64,000 nucleotides of DNA. Source: Natronoglomus mannanivorans. Its GTDB lineage: Archaea; Halobacteriota; Halobacteria; Halobacteriales; Natrialbaceae. Under the pieces are notes generated by a model. The model ran no database searches and was not told the origin of the DNA. It saw only the letters and a program-made list of their open reading frames with translations. The translations under genes were made by a program, and so were the position numbers. Shown piece after piece: positions 1 to 9,009 of the stretch. The stretch's first letter is position 1, and each line of letters starts with the position of its first letter. The stretch covers positions 82,330 to 146,329 of the forward strand of contig JAOPKB010000016.1 of assembly GCA_025517485.1 (NCBI GenBank), read 5' to 3'.

Positions 1-102
1 GTGACACTCGAGAGAGTGGACGTGGGGGACCAGAAACGAGATCGAAATCGAGATTCGAACGACGACGGAACGGGCGCTCGAGATTAACACTGGGCCTGCC
101 GA

Positions 103-603
103 TCAGAACTCGATGTTCGAGGTCGACGTCCGGTCGAGGTCGTCGGTCTCGATCCCACCGCGACCGACGTACTCGTACTCCGGGTCGGTCAGAAAGACGT
201 CCCCATCGTCGACTGTGACGTCGATCGAGTTCAGATACGCACCCTCGCACGGACCGAAGTTACACAGCCCGCTGTCGGACTCGAAGTACGCGCCGTGGTT
301 CTCACAGATTATTTCTCCGTCGCGCATCGTCGCCCCCGATCCCTTGTCGAGTCGAATGTGCGTGAGGTGTTGACAGTAGTTCAACCAGCCGGCAACGTCG
401 CCGTTGAGTCGAACGAGGATCGCTTCCTTCGTCTCCGCGCTCTCTCCGGATTCCTCGCCGATTTCGGCTTCCGTCTCCGACTCGGTCTCGAGTTTTGCCT
501 CCCGTTTCGCCGCCAGTTCGGTGTCTTGCTTTCGAACGCGAAAGAGCAACGTCGTCTCGTCGGGCACGTCTTCGAGCGACGCGATCCGCCGTGGGTCGTC
601 CAT
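103..603 (-). CDS. Rieske-type [2Fe-2S] domain protein
   Basis: Small soluble Rieske protein of 166 residues from the start used here (ATG at 603). The cluster motif is visible: Cys77-x-His79 in an NYCQH context, then Cys100-x-x-His103 in an IICENH context. A further Cys pair (114 and 119) lies in CNFGPC. Such stand-alone haloarchaeal Rieske proteins are thought to carry electrons, but the partner is unknown. Residues 30-60 are a Glu/Lys/Ser-rich insertion (ETESETEAE) ahead of the conserved core. In-frame starts also exist at 636 and 642; I prefer 603 because the homology-like MDDPRRI segment begins there. The neighbour downstream on the plus strand runs away from it. The family assignment is secure; the role is not known. 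Confidence 0.85.
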   Translation of the reverse strand: MDDPRRIASLEDVPDETTLLFRVRKQDTELAAKREAKLETESETEAEIGEESGESAETKEAILVRLNGDVAGWLNYCQHLTHIRLDKGSGATMRDGEIICENHGAYFESDSGLCNFGPCEGAYLNSIDVTVDDGDVFLTDPEYEYVGRGGIETDDLDRTSTSNIEF

Positions 604-826
604 TGTCGGGCGATACGAGTCGAGAATCTTGAACATTCTCATCTCGGTGTCCCGTGTCTCGTTCCGGTCGTCCGACGCGTCTCCATCTTCGAGTCGTCAA
701 CTGGGCTCTGTCCACCGATCATCTGACTGTCACGCTTCCGAACGACTCCCCCGTCGACGAGCGAGTCGAAGCCGCGATGGTAGTGGCTTTAACCATTTCC
801 CGGTCGAACGCCGAATAGAGACAGCG

Positions 827-1909
827 ATGGATTCCCTCCTCATCTACGGCTCCTACGGCTATACCGGCCGTCTGATCGCCCGTGAAGCCGTTTCACGGGG
901 AGGCTCACCGGTCGTCGCCGGCCGAAACCACGAACACGTTCTCGAGCAGGCCGACGAACTCGGCGTCGAAAGCCGGACGTTCGACCTCGGTGAGCCCAAG
1001 AGTACGATCGAGCGTCGAATCGAAGCGTTCGACGCAGTTCTAAACTGTGCCGGCCCGTTCGGGGAAACGTGTGGCCCGCTCGTCGAGGCGTGTCTCGAGA
1101 CGGGCACGGACTACCTCGACATCACGGGCGAGTTCCAGGTCTTCGATCGGCTCGTCGACGACGACCAGCGCGCTCGGGAGGCGGGAGTGACGGTGCTTCC
1201 CGGCGTAGGCTTCGATGTCGTCCCGACGGACTGTCTGTCGGCGTTTCTCCACGCGCGGCTTCCGTCGGCGACCGACCTCACGCTGGGGCTGGCCGGCACC
1301 GGGTCGCTCTCCCGCGGGACCGCGCGAACGATGGTCCGGAACCTGGGAACGGGTGGGATCGTCCGCCGCAACGGTCGGCTCTACCGGGTCCCCGCCGCCT
1401 ACGACACACGCGAGATCGACTTCGGTCGCGGACCGACGACTGCCACGACGGTCCCCTGGGGTGACGTCGTGACGGCCCACCACAGTACGGGTATCGAAAA
1501 CATCGCCGTCTACGCCGCCGTTCCGTCGATCGCGGTCCGGGCGATGCGGGCAATGAACGCCCTCAAGCCGATCGTCGGCTCTCGACCCGTGACGAGCACC
1601 CTCGAGCGACTCGTCACGGCTGGTATCGACGGTCCCGACGAAGACGAACGCGAGTCCGACGAGGCCGTCGTCTGGGGCGAGGTGACCGACGCCGACGGAC
1701 GAACGGCGACGGCACGGCTTCGAACGCCGAACCCGTACACGCTGACCGCCGATACCGCGGTCAGTGCTGCCCAGCGCGTCCTCGAGAACGAGGCCCCCGA
1801 GGGGTATCAGACGCCGTCGACCGCGTTCGGTCCGGACTTCGTGCTCGACTGTGAGGGCGTCGAGCGAGAACTCGTGTCGGCGCCAGGACTCGACCTCGAG
1901 GCGGAGTAG
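827..1909 (+). CDS. Saccharopine dehydrogenase-like NAD(P)-binding oxidoreductase
   Basis: A 360-residue protein of the saccharopine dehydrogenase / trans-acting enoyl reductase-like family. A Rossmann motif GSYGYTG (GxxGxxG, residues 8-14) opens the protein. It is followed by the family's NCAGPFG segment and the TDYLDITGE segment, which usually line the nucleotide and substrate pocket. No membrane segment is obvious. The reading frame stays open upstream to 404, but the ATG at 827 directly precedes the Rossmann strand and the upstream part has no family-like sequence, so it is excluded. In other organisms relatives act on lipid intermediates or are uncharacterised; here the substrate is unknown. 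It is a single gene with no visible operon partner. Confidence 0.85.
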   Translation: MDSLLIYGSYGYTGRLIAREAVSRGGSPVVAGRNHEHVLEQADELGVESRTFDLGEPKSTIERRIEAFDAVLNCAGPFGETCGPLVEACLETGTDYLDITGEFQVFDRLVDDDQRAREAGVTVLPGVGFDVVPTDCLSAFLHARLPSATDLTLGLAGTGSLSRGTARTMVRNLGTGGIVRRNGRLYRVPAAYDTREIDFGRGPTTATTVPWGDVVTAHHSTGIENIAVYAAVPSIAVRAMRAMNALKPIVGSRPVTSTLERLVTAGIDGPDEDERESDEAVVWGEVTDADGRTATARLRTPNPYTLTADTAVSAAQRVLENEAPEGYQTPSTAFGPDFVLDCEGVERELVSAPGLDLEAE

Positions 1910-1969
1910 GTGACAGGCGGACGACGGACTACCGACCGGACACCCGAGGCGATCCGTTGTCGTGACTGA

Positions 1970-2410
1970 TCACTCGACGGGTCGACCGAGAGCCTCGTCG
2001 ACTGCTTCTCGACGCGAGTCGGGAGTCGTCCCAGTAATGAGCTGGACGATTTGGCCGTCTCGGATCTCGTAGTCGTGCGTAAACGCGATTTCGAACGCCG
2101 ACTCGCTCGGTCTCACGAACGATCCCTCGACCAGCACCGACCCCTCGGTCTCGGTCACACGCTCCGGAACGATCTGTACTCGAACCGCCCCCGGGCAGTC
2201 GTCTCGTCTCACGAAGACGTCCTCGAGGACTGATTCGAGACCCTCGGAGACGACCGGATCCGACTGGCTGTCCGTCCGCCGAATGCAGCGAACGGCGTCA
2301 GACAGTAGTTCCCCGGCGCTGTCCACGTCTCCTCGATTGAGTCGGCTATAAAATTCGAAGAGAACTTGCTCGGGACTCCGGGGAGTCTCCCCCCATGTCG
2401 TATCTATCAT
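1970..2410 (-). CDS. SnoaL/NTF2-like small protein
   Basis: A 146-residue protein from the ATG at 2410. An N-terminal helix segment (SPEQVLFEFYSRLNRGDVDSAGELLSD, described here only in part) is typical of the cone-shaped SnoaL/NTF2 fold. It is followed by alternating beta strands ending near FEIAFTHDYEIRDGQIVQL. Proteins of this fold include ketosteroid isomerase-like enzymes and binding proteins, and I see no conserved catalytic set that fixes a function. The frame is open to 2677, but the upstream stretch is Arg-rich and looks like spurious translation. It is the last gene on this minus-strand run, 155 bases beyond pabC. Confidence 0.6.
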   Translation of the reverse strand: MIDTTWGETPRSPEQVLFEFYSRLNRGDVDSAGELLSDAVRCIRRTDSQSDPVVSEGLESVLEDVFVRRDDCPGAVRVQIVPERVTETEGSVLVEGSFVRPSESAFEIAFTHDYEIRDGQIVQLITGTTPDSRREAVDEALGRPVE

Positions 2411-2565
2411 CGACGATCTACATCGCCGTATGTCAGGTACGATCATATACCTGAAACGATCTCTCACACGCTGAGAATAATTTCGTCGATCGTTGACAGT
2501 CCGGATCGTTCGTGTCGTGGCGAAACGGTCGACCCGGGACGGCCGGGAGGTGGAGTTCTCCGTCT

Positions 2566-3426
2566 TCAATAGCACGTCTCTTCGACGCGCCGATCGAACA
2601 GGTGGGCGAGCAGTTCGGTGACGGGCCCGCGACCGACGTCGATTCCGTCGACCGACGCGACCGGTCGCAGTTCCCACGTCGAGTTCGTCAGGAACACCTC
2701 GTCGGCCTCCCGGACGGCCGCGGGTTCGTAGACTCCCTCGTGGGTCGGGACGTCTGCCCCGGCGGCCAGTTCGAGGACCACGCGACGCGTGATTCCCGGC
2801 AGCACTGGCCCCTCCGTACTCGGCGTATGCAGTCCCTCGTCGTCGACGAAGAAGACGTTACTCGTCGCCCCCTCGGCGACGTTTCCCTCGAGGTCGCGAA
2901 CGAGCGCCTCGTCTGCGTCGTACAGTTCCTCGCGAGCGAGAATCCCGTTGAGGTAGTTGTGCGTCTTCGCCGACGCGGGAACGGCCGCGTCGGGAATTCG
3001 GCGCGTTTTCGTCGTCTGGACCACCGCCGGCTCGTCCCAGACGGGGCCGCCCTCGAGGCCGCCGCGGGGGAGCGACTTGACGTAGACGACGACCGTCGGA
3101 TCGACGTCGGGATCGGGTGTCAGTTTCCCCGGCTGGACGCCGCGGGTGATCGAGAGCCTGACGTACGCGTCCTGTAGGTCGTTCGCCTCGAGCGTCTCGT
3201 CGATTCGCGCCCGGAGGTCCTCTCGTGAGAGCCCGTGTTCGAGGGAGAGGGTCTCACAGGTGTCCTCGAGGCGGCTGGCGTGGGCCGCCCACTCGAAGAC
3301 GGTTCCACCGTAGACCCGCAGGGTCTCGAAGGCCCCGTCCCCGTAGCGAAAACCGCGATCGTCGACGGAGACGGTCGCCTCCGTCCGCGGGACGAGTTCG
3401 CCGTCGACGTGATAGTGGGTCGTCAT
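2566..3426 (-). CDS. pabC: Aminodeoxychorismate lyase, class IV aminotransferase fold
   Basis: Pyridoxal-phosphate enzyme of the class IV aminotransferase family, 286 residues, the usual length. The Schiff-base lysine is Lys154 in AKTHNYL. The cofactor phosphate-binding region EGATSN and the late LPGITR motif are present. It is placed as PabC, which releases p-aminobenzoate and pyruvate from aminodeoxychorismate, because it directly follows pabB and pabA on the same strand: its start lies one base beyond the pabA stop. A branched-chain or D-amino-acid aminotransferase is the alternative from sequence alone; the operon argues for PabC. p-Aminobenzoate feeds folate-type C1 carriers. Confidence 0.85.
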   Translation of the reverse strand: MTTHYHVDGELVPRTEATVSVDDRGFRYGDGAFETLRVYGGTVFEWAAHASRLEDTCETLSLEHGLSREDLRARIDETLEANDLQDAYVRLSITRGVQPGKLTPDPDVDPTVVVYVKSLPRGGLEGGPVWDEPAVVQTTKTRRIPDAAVPASAKTHNYLNGILAREELYDADEALVRDLEGNVAEGATSNVFFVDDEGLHTPSTEGPVLPGITRRVVLELAAGADVPTHEGVYEPAAVREADEVFLTNSTWELRPVASVDGIDVGRGPVTELLAHLFDRRVEETCY

Positions 3427-3427
3427 G

Positions 3428-4141
3428 TCAGTGCTGTGAGTGGGTCCTCGAGAGTGTACAGAAGTTCTCGATCAGTCGTTTGCCGACGGTGAGCGTGATC
3501 TCACCCTCACCCTCGCCTTCGCCTTCACCCTCATCGCCCCCCTCACCCTGCTCTCGAGTCAGGATACTCTCGGGGTGAAACTGGACGCCGAAATGGGGTT
3601 TCTCGCGGTGGCGAACCGCCATCAGGACGTCGCGTTCGTCGGTCGTGCTGGCGGTCTCGACCAGCTCGTCGGGGAGGGCCTCGCGCTCGACGGCCAGCGA
3701 GTGATACCGGCCGACCTGAAAGGTCTCCGGCAACCCCTCGAACAGGCCACTTCCGTCGTGGGTCACCGCCGACGGCTTGCCGTGGACGACGTCGGGCGCG
3801 TGGACGACCGGCGCACCGTTTGCTGCACACAGCGCCTGGTGGCCGAGACAGACTCCCAGAATCGGATACGACGTCTCCTCGAACAACGGAATCGAGAGCC
3901 CCGCATCCGCCGGCGTCCCCGGACCGGGCGAGACGACGATGCCGGTCGGGTCGAGGTCGCGAACGTCCTCGATCTCGAGGGCGTCGTTGCGTCGAACGAC
4001 GACGCTGTCGGCGACTTCGCCGACGTACTGGACGAGGTTGTACGCGAAGGAATCGTAGTTGTCGACGACGAGGATTCGGGTGTGTGCAGGGTCTTCGTCG
4101 TCCGATTCTGGTTCGATATCGGCTCCTGCTCCGTCACTCAT
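3428..4141 (-). CDS. pabA: Aminodeoxychorismate synthase, glutamine amidotransferase subunit
   Basis: Class I glutamine amidotransferase of 237 residues. It supplies ammonia from glutamine to its PabB partner. The triad is visible: Cys98 in GVCLGHQ, and His189 and Glu191 in QFHPES. An oxyanion-type SPGPGTP segment sits at residues 71-77. The start is the ATG at 4141, which overlaps the pabB stop by 8 bases and implies translational coupling; an open frame extends to 4189 but lies inside pabB. Residues 199-214 are a Glu-Gly repeat inserted right after the FHPESIL motif, where relatives normally continue directly into the C-terminal helix. Distinguishing it from TrpG depends on the neighbouring pabB and pabC. 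Confidence 0.88.
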   Translation of the reverse strand: MSDGAGADIEPESDDEDPAHTRILVVDNYDSFAYNLVQYVGEVADSVVVRRNDALEIEDVRDLDPTGIVVSPGPGTPADAGLSIPLFEETSYPILGVCLGHQALCAANGAPVVHAPDVVHGKPSAVTHDGSGLFEGLPETFQVGRYHSLAVEREALPDELVETASTTDERDVLMAVRHREKPHFGVQFHPESILTREQGEGGDEGEGEGEGEGEITLTVGKRLIENFCTLSRTHSQH

Positions 4142-6008
4142 CACGACCACCGTCGTCACGCTGGGTCTCTCGGTCGCTCCCTCGAGCATCTCGCCCGTCC
4201 GGCTCGAGGCCCGCTGGTTTCGGGTTCGATTCCTGTTCCAATTTCGCTGGCGTCCGCTCTACGCCACCATCGCTCGCTTCGACCGTCATCGCCGCCTGCT
4301 CGCCGAGTGCCTCGTCGACGGCGGTGATCAACGCCCGCGCCTTGGCGAGCGTCTCGTCGTACTCTCGATACGGGTCGGAGTCGTGGACGATTCCCGCCCC
4401 AACGCGGAGGTGGTACTCCTCGTCGTAGCGGACCAGCGTCCGGATGACGATGTTCAACGTCGCCCGACCGTCGAGTCCGAAGATCCCGACACTGCCGGTG
4501 TACGGCCCTCGCTGGGTCGCCTCGAGCTCGTCGATGATCTCCATCGTCCGCGGTTTGGGCGCACCGGTGATCGTGCCGCCGGGGAAGACCGCCGCGATGG
4601 CATCCGCCAGCGTCTCGCCCTCCCGAAGTCGTCCAGTGACGTTCGAGACGAGGTGCATCACCTCGGAGTAGCGATCCACACGGCGGTACTCCTCGACGGC
4701 GACGCTGCCGTACTCGGAGACCTTTCCGAGGTCGTTGCGCTCGAGATCGACCAGCATCGCGTGCTCGGCGCGCTCTTTCTCGTCGCCCAGCAGGTCGGCC
4801 TCGAGCGACTCGTCCTCCTCGGGGGTCGCCCCACGCGGTCGCGTCCCCGCGATCGGTTCCGTCCGCAGGAAGTCACCGTTCCGTTCGAGGAGCAGTTCGG
4901 GACTCGCACTGATCAGGTCGGCTCCCCGGAACTCGAGCAGACACGAGTAGGGGGCAGGATTCACCCGCCGAAGCGCGTCGTAGGCGGCAACCGGGTGGAC
5001 GGCCGCGGGTGCGACCAATCGCTGGGAGATGTTCGCCTGGAAGGTGTCGCCGTCGCGGACGTACTCCTTGACGCGGCGAACGCGACCTGCGAACGCCTCG
5101 CGACCGCAGTCGCTCTCGAAGCGGGCCTCGTCGGTGGTAACCGGCGGCTGATCCGTTCCCGGGTCGCCCTCGAGAGTCGTTCGAGCGAACTCGAGGGCTC
5201 GTTCCCGACCGCGTTCGTAAGCGTCGTCGGGATCGTGGTCGCCGTCGACTCGCGGGCAGGCCGTGATACGTAACGTGACCGCACCGTCCGTCGGCGCCTT
5301 CCACGACGCCAGACAGTCGAAGCGGCCGACCTCGAGTCGCGGTAAGCCGCGATCGTCGACGGCCGACTCGGGGAGGTCCTCGAGTTCGCGGACGATGTCG
5401 TAGGAGAGCCAGCCGACGGCACCGCAGGGGTAGGGAACTTCACAGTCGCCTCTCAGCAGTGTCTCGCCTGCGAGCAACCCCTCGAGTGCCTCGAGGGAGG
5501 GAGACGATGACTGGGAGTGGGATGGAGAGGGGTCCCACGCAGCGGACTCGCTGGAACCGGAGTCGGAATCGGAATCGAAATCGGAGTCAGCGATTACAGA
5601 CTCGGAAGAATCGCCACCAGCCTCCCCAGCTACGGAAACCGCATCCGGACTCACCGTCAATCGCTCGACCGGCTCGAGTCCGAAGTATCCCCAGCCTCGC
5701 TGTCCGCCGGTGGTCTCGAGGAAGACGCCGGCGGGGTCAGAGCGGGTGCCGGAGTCAGAGTCAGAGTCGGGGTCAGCGGATGAATCGGCGGCGAATCCGG
5801 AGTCGGAGTCGGAATCGGAATCGGAACCGGAACTCGATCGGGAGCGAGCGCGAACCGCTCCTCGAGCGCGCCGATAGGCGAGAAACGGATCACGGACGCG
5901 GACGCGGACTTCGACGGGGACCCGAACTGCTGCTGTCGCCCCGTCCGGCGCGTCGGCCGCGACGCTCCGGAACGACTCGAGCGTGGTGTGGACCCGGGGC
6001 TCGTTCAT
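4134..6008 (-). CDS. pabB: Chorismate-using aminodeoxychorismate synthase component I
   Basis: A 624-residue chorismate-binding enzyme that would aminate chorismate with ammonia from PabA. The C-terminal half has the family hallmarks: DTFQANISQR at 321-330, PIAGTRPRG at 385-393, then DLERNDLG, PGGTITGAPK and VRVGAGIV-like segments. Residue 387 is Ala where E. coli PabB has the Lys of PIKGT; anthranilate synthase also has Ala, so TrpE activity cannot be ruled out on this residue. Two long Asp-Ser repeats (about residues 57-90 and 133-170) interrupt the N-terminal domain and explain the excess over the usual 450-520 residues. It is first in a pabB-pabA-pabC operon. Confidence 0.85.
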   Translation of the reverse strand: MNEPRVHTTLESFRSVAADAPDGATAAVRVPVEVRVRVRDPFLAYRRARGAVRARSRSSSGSDSDSDSDSGFAADSSADPDSDSDSGTRSDPAGVFLETTGGQRGWGYFGLEPVERLTVSPDAVSVAGEAGGDSSESVIADSDFDSDSDSGSSESAAWDPSPSHSQSSSPSLEALEGLLAGETLLRGDCEVPYPCGAVGWLSYDIVRELEDLPESAVDDRGLPRLEVGRFDCLASWKAPTDGAVTLRITACPRVDGDHDPDDAYERGRERALEFARTTLEGDPGTDQPPVTTDEARFESDCGREAFAGRVRRVKEYVRDGDTFQANISQRLVAPAAVHPVAAYDALRRVNPAPYSCLLEFRGADLISASPELLLERNGDFLRTEPIAGTRPRGATPEEDESLEADLLGDEKERAEHAMLVDLERNDLGKVSEYGSVAVEEYRRVDRYSEVMHLVSNVTGRLREGETLADAIAAVFPGGTITGAPKPRTMEIIDELEATQRGPYTGSVGIFGLDGRATLNIVIRTLVRYDEEYHLRVGAGIVHDSDPYREYDETLAKARALITAVDEALGEQAAMTVEASDGGVERTPAKLEQESNPKPAGLEPDGRDARGSDRETQRDDGGRDE

Positions 6009-6149
6009 TGCTGGAAAGAAGGATGTGCCGGCCTAATCCTCTTGCGGTTCCTGCGGATTGTACCGGCAGGCCGAATAGTCGGGTTCGGTCCGATACCGAC
6101 ACGATATAGGGTAGTGTCGGGTCAGAAAACCGAGCGCAAGTGTGAATCC

Positions 6150-6890
6150 TCAGCGGGCTTTCGCACGATCGATCCAGCCCTGAATACGCTTGGCCGAGAT
6201 GTCGGTCTCCTCGCCCAGTTCGTCGGCGTCGGCGGTCGCGAGGTCGCTGACGGTTTCGATGCCGGCCGCGGTCAATCGGTCGGCGTAGGCCGGGCCAATC
6301 CCCTTGATCGTGTCGACCGGGTCGTCCGGAATCTCTCCACCGGACGTGTCGACTTCGGGTGCTGCGTCCGCCTCCGACGGATCGGTGGCTTCGGCCGGCT
6401 CTGCGGCCGTTTCGGACGGATCCGTCGGATCCACCATCGAACCGGTCGAGGCGGATGCGGTCGTCTCGGCGGCAGCAGCGTCCTCGAGGTCGGTGTCGGT
6501 CTCGAGGTCGGTGTCCGCGTCTTCCGTGTCGGCGTCGGCTTCTGCCTCCTCGATATCGACGTCGCCCGTTTCGTCGTCTGCATCCTCGGCTTCGCTCTCG
6601 CTCTCGCTTTCGGTTTCGGTCTCGAGGTCGGCAGATTCGTCGGCAGATTCGTCCTCGCTCTCGTCCGCACTTTCGCCCACACTCGACTCGCTCGGACTGC
6701 TCGGACTCGGCGTACTCGGACTGCTCGGAGCGCTCGACCGATCGTCCTCACTGTCACCGCTTTCGCCGTGCTCGCTCTCGGAACCCGTCCCCTGCCGTTC
6801 GACGGTCACGGACACGTCGCGGTCACGCTGCCGCTCCGAACCCGACTCGCCCAACCCCAGGAGCGACTTCAGTTTCTGGAGGATTGCCAT
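6150..6890 (-). CDS. Helix-hairpin-helix protein with long acidic linker
   Basis: A 246-residue protein in three parts. The first 20 or so residues form a short N-terminal helix (AILQKLKSLLGLGES). About 160 residues of Asp/Glu/Ser/Thr low-complexity sequence follow. The last 55 residues hold a helix-hairpin-helix domain with the motif IKGIGPAYADRL and a following helix ending in IQGWIDRAKAR. This domain is related to non-specific DNA-binding hairpins in polymerases and ligases, and also to domains often seen fused to ribosomal proteins. The N-terminal helix plus a tethering linker suggests a flexible adaptor. It lies between aroE and pabB on the same strand, so it may be co-transcribed, though a link to aromatic synthesis is not obvious. 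Confidence 0.75.
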   Translation of the reverse strand: MAILQKLKSLLGLGESGSERQRDRDVSVTVERQGTGSESEHGESGDSEDDRSSAPSSPSTPSPSSPSESSVGESADESEDESADESADLETETESESESEAEDADDETGDVDIEEAEADADTEDADTDLETDTDLEDAAAAETTASASTGSMVDPTDPSETAAEPAEATDPSEADAAPEVDTSGGEIPDDPVDTIKGIGPAYADRLTAAGIETVSDLATADADELGEETDISAKRIQGWIDRAKAR

Positions 6891-6949
6891 TACTGATGGG
6901 TTGTTGGTACCCACACTTAAAGTCGGTTGATAGCGGACAGCGTACACCC

Positions 6950-7774
6950 CTATTTTTCGCTTTCTGCCGACAATCGAGCACGAAGCGCGTCGTTCATCGC
7001 GTCTACGGGCGCCGACTCCCCGGTCCACAACTCGAGCGCCTCGACACCCTGGTACAGTAACATCCACGCGCCGTCGACTGTCGTCGCACCGGCGGCGTTC
7101 GCGTCCCGAAGCAGTCGCGTCTCGAGCGGTCGGTAGACGGCGTCCATCACCGCGAGGTCGCCGTGGAGCGCGTCGGCGGGAACCGGCGTCGCGTCCTCTT
7201 CCATCCCGACGCTGGTCGCGTTGACCAGCACGTCGGCGTCGGCCAGCAGCGATTCGAGTCCCTCGAGGCCGTGGCCGGTCGCGTTCGGGACCTCGCCTGC
7301 GAGCTCGTGTGCTGTCTCCTCCGTCCGGTTGGCGATCTCGACCGTCGCACCCGCGTCGGCAAGCCCGAACGCGATCGCCCGTCCTGCACCGCCCGCGCCG
7401 ACGACGACCGCCCGCGTACCCTCGAGGGCGACGTCGTGATCTCGAAGCGCGCGCAACGCACCGGTCGCGTCGGTGTTGTGGCCGGTGACCTGCTCGCCCG
7501 TGAAGTCGATCGTGTTCACCGCGCCGATCCGGGTCGCCATCTCGTCGACATCGACGACGTCGCACGCGAGGACGTCCTGTTTGAACGGAATCGTGACGTT
7601 GAGTCCCGTGATTCCGAGGGTGTGGGCACCGTCGACCGCCGCCTCGAGTGCGTCACGGTCGGGCTCGAAGGTGACGTAGCGGGCGTCGAGGGCGAGTTCG
7701 TCGTAGGCCGCCTCGTGCATCGGCGGCGAGAGCGAGTGTCCGACTGGGTTACCGAGTAAACCGAAGACGTGCAT
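6950..7774 (-). CDS. aroE: Shikimate dehydrogenase
   Basis: NADP-dependent reduction of 3-dehydroshikimate to shikimate, a cytoplasmic step towards chorismate. The protein is 274 residues, the standard size. The shikimate-binding start is clear: GLLGNPVGHSLSP with the paired serines, then NVTIPFKQ containing the catalytic lysine, and NTDATG with the catalytic aspartate. The nucleotide-binding loop is GAGGAGRA, followed by IANRT. The C-terminal DGAWMLLYQGVEALELWTG stretch is also typical. The start is the ATG at 7774; the frame is open to 7963, but that part lies before the conserved N-terminus. It belongs with pabABC just downstream and aroC at 48.7 kb. Confidence 0.95.
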   Translation of the reverse strand: MHVFGLLGNPVGHSLSPPMHEAAYDELALDARYVTFEPDRDALEAAVDGAHTLGITGLNVTIPFKQDVLACDVVDVDEMATRIGAVNTIDFTGEQVTGHNTDATGALRALRDHDVALEGTRAVVVGAGGAGRAIAFGLADAGATVEIANRTEETAHELAGEVPNATGHGLEGLESLLADADVLVNATSVGMEEDATPVPADALHGDLAVMDAVYRPLETRLLRDANAAGATTVDGAWMLLYQGVEALELWTGESAPVDAMNDALRARLSAESEK

Positions 7775-7937
7775 AGGTGTGCGTGCGCAGGGGAGGGGTA
7801 TAATCGGTACGGACGACGGTCGTCGGGATCGTGGGCGAAACGTATCGCGACCGCCACTCGAGAAGACTCGCTCGACCGTCACCCACCACGCGTCACGTTT
7901 CGCACCCCTTATACGCCGTTCGGCTGTACCCCGGCGC

Positions 7938-8894
7938 ATGGTTCTCGGGATCGACGGAGTCACCCTCTACCTGATTTTGCTCACGAGTGGTGTTCTCGTG
8001 CTCTACGGTGGGGCGGAACTGGTAGTCGCCGGTGCTGGTCGACTCGCACTCGGGCTGGGCCTTCGGGCGGCGACCGTTGGCGTGACGGTCATCGCGTTCG
8101 TGACGACCGCACCGGAGCTGTTCGTCTCTGTCATCGGTGCTCTCGACGTCTCCGGAGACATCGGCTTCGGGGCCGTCGTCGGCTCGAACATCGCGAATAT
8201 CGGCCTCGTACTCGGGCTCTCGGCGCTCATCCGACCGTTGACGATCAGCGAGACCGTCATGCGACGGCACGTCCCGTTCATGATCTTCGCGGCGTTTCTC
8301 TTGTTCGCTCTCGGCGCGAACGGTACGATCGGTCGACTCGAGGGTGGGGTCTTCTTGCTCGTCCTCGCCGGCTTCACTGCCTACCTCGTCTATTACGTCA
8401 ATGCCGATCCCGCGCCGGTGGACGTGGCCAACCCCGACGCGAACTCGGGAATCGCCCCGCGAGACGTTGCGTTCGTCCTCGCCGGATTAGTCCTGCTGGT
8501 CGTCGGTTCGCGCTGGCTCATCACCGGCGGTCGCGGAATCCTCTCGGAGATGGGATTTTCGGACCTGTTCATCGGACTTACCGTCCTCGCGATCGGTACC
8601 TCGTTGCCGGAACTGGCGGCGTCGGTCGTCGGTGCGATTCGGGGCGAGACGGCCTTCAGTGTCGGAAACGTCGTCGGGTCGAACATCTACAACATCCTCG
8701 CTGTGCTGGGGATCGTCGCGTTGATCGTCCCGATCTCGATCGAACCGAGTACGCTCCGGTTCGAACTCCCGATGCTGGTCGCGTTCACCGTCTTGCTGGT
8801 CGCGATGATGGCCTACGGACGGAAATTGTCCCGGTTCGACGGCGCGATTCTGGTCAGCTGCTACGCGGGATTCATCTACCTGTTGTTGCCGTGA
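7938..8894 (+). CDS. Calcium/sodium antiporter, CaCA family (YrbG-like)
   Basis: A 318-residue integral membrane protein with about ten hydrophobic helices and the two-fold repeat of the cation/Ca2+ exchanger superfamily. The first alpha repeat contains TTAPELFVS with GSNIANIGLV. The second contains GTSLPELAASVVGAIRG with GNVVGSNIYNILAV. These repeats carry the acidic ion-binding residues. The start is the ATG at 7938; the frame continues upstream to 7779 without family-like sequence. The gene diverges from aroE (163 bases apart), so the two promoters share that gap. The exact ion pair cannot be read from sequence. Confidence 0.93.
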   Translation: MVLGIDGVTLYLILLTSGVLVLYGGAELVVAGAGRLALGLGLRAATVGVTVIAFVTTAPELFVSVIGALDVSGDIGFGAVVGSNIANIGLVLGLSALIRPLTISETVMRRHVPFMIFAAFLLFALGANGTIGRLEGGVFLLVLAGFTAYLVYYVNADPAPVDVANPDANSGIAPRDVAFVLAGLVLLVVGSRWLITGGRGILSEMGFSDLFIGLTVLAIGTSLPELAASVVGAIRGETAFSVGNVVGSNIYNILAVLGIVALIVPISIEPSTLRFELPMLVAFTVLLVAMMAYGRKLSRFDGAILVSCYAGFIYLLLP

Positions 8895-9009
8895 GCAGCC
8901 GACCGTCGCCCGGCCCACGACCGAGAGCCGACACGGCGGAGTTCGATTTCACACGAGCGTACCGGGCGAAAACGGAGCGTATTCAGGCACCCAGCACGCA
9001 CTGGCGGCT

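Noticed and set aside
404..826. Upstream extension of the oxidoreductase frame
   Set aside because: Translation is Ser/Arg-rich and precedes a good ATG next to the Rossmann motif.
2411..2677. Longer start for the SnoaL-like protein
   Set aside because: Arg-rich, with no fold-like pattern, and overlaps the pabC end.
7775..7963. Longer aroE
   Set aside because: The catalytic N-terminus of shikimate dehydrogenase begins exactly at the ATG at 7774.
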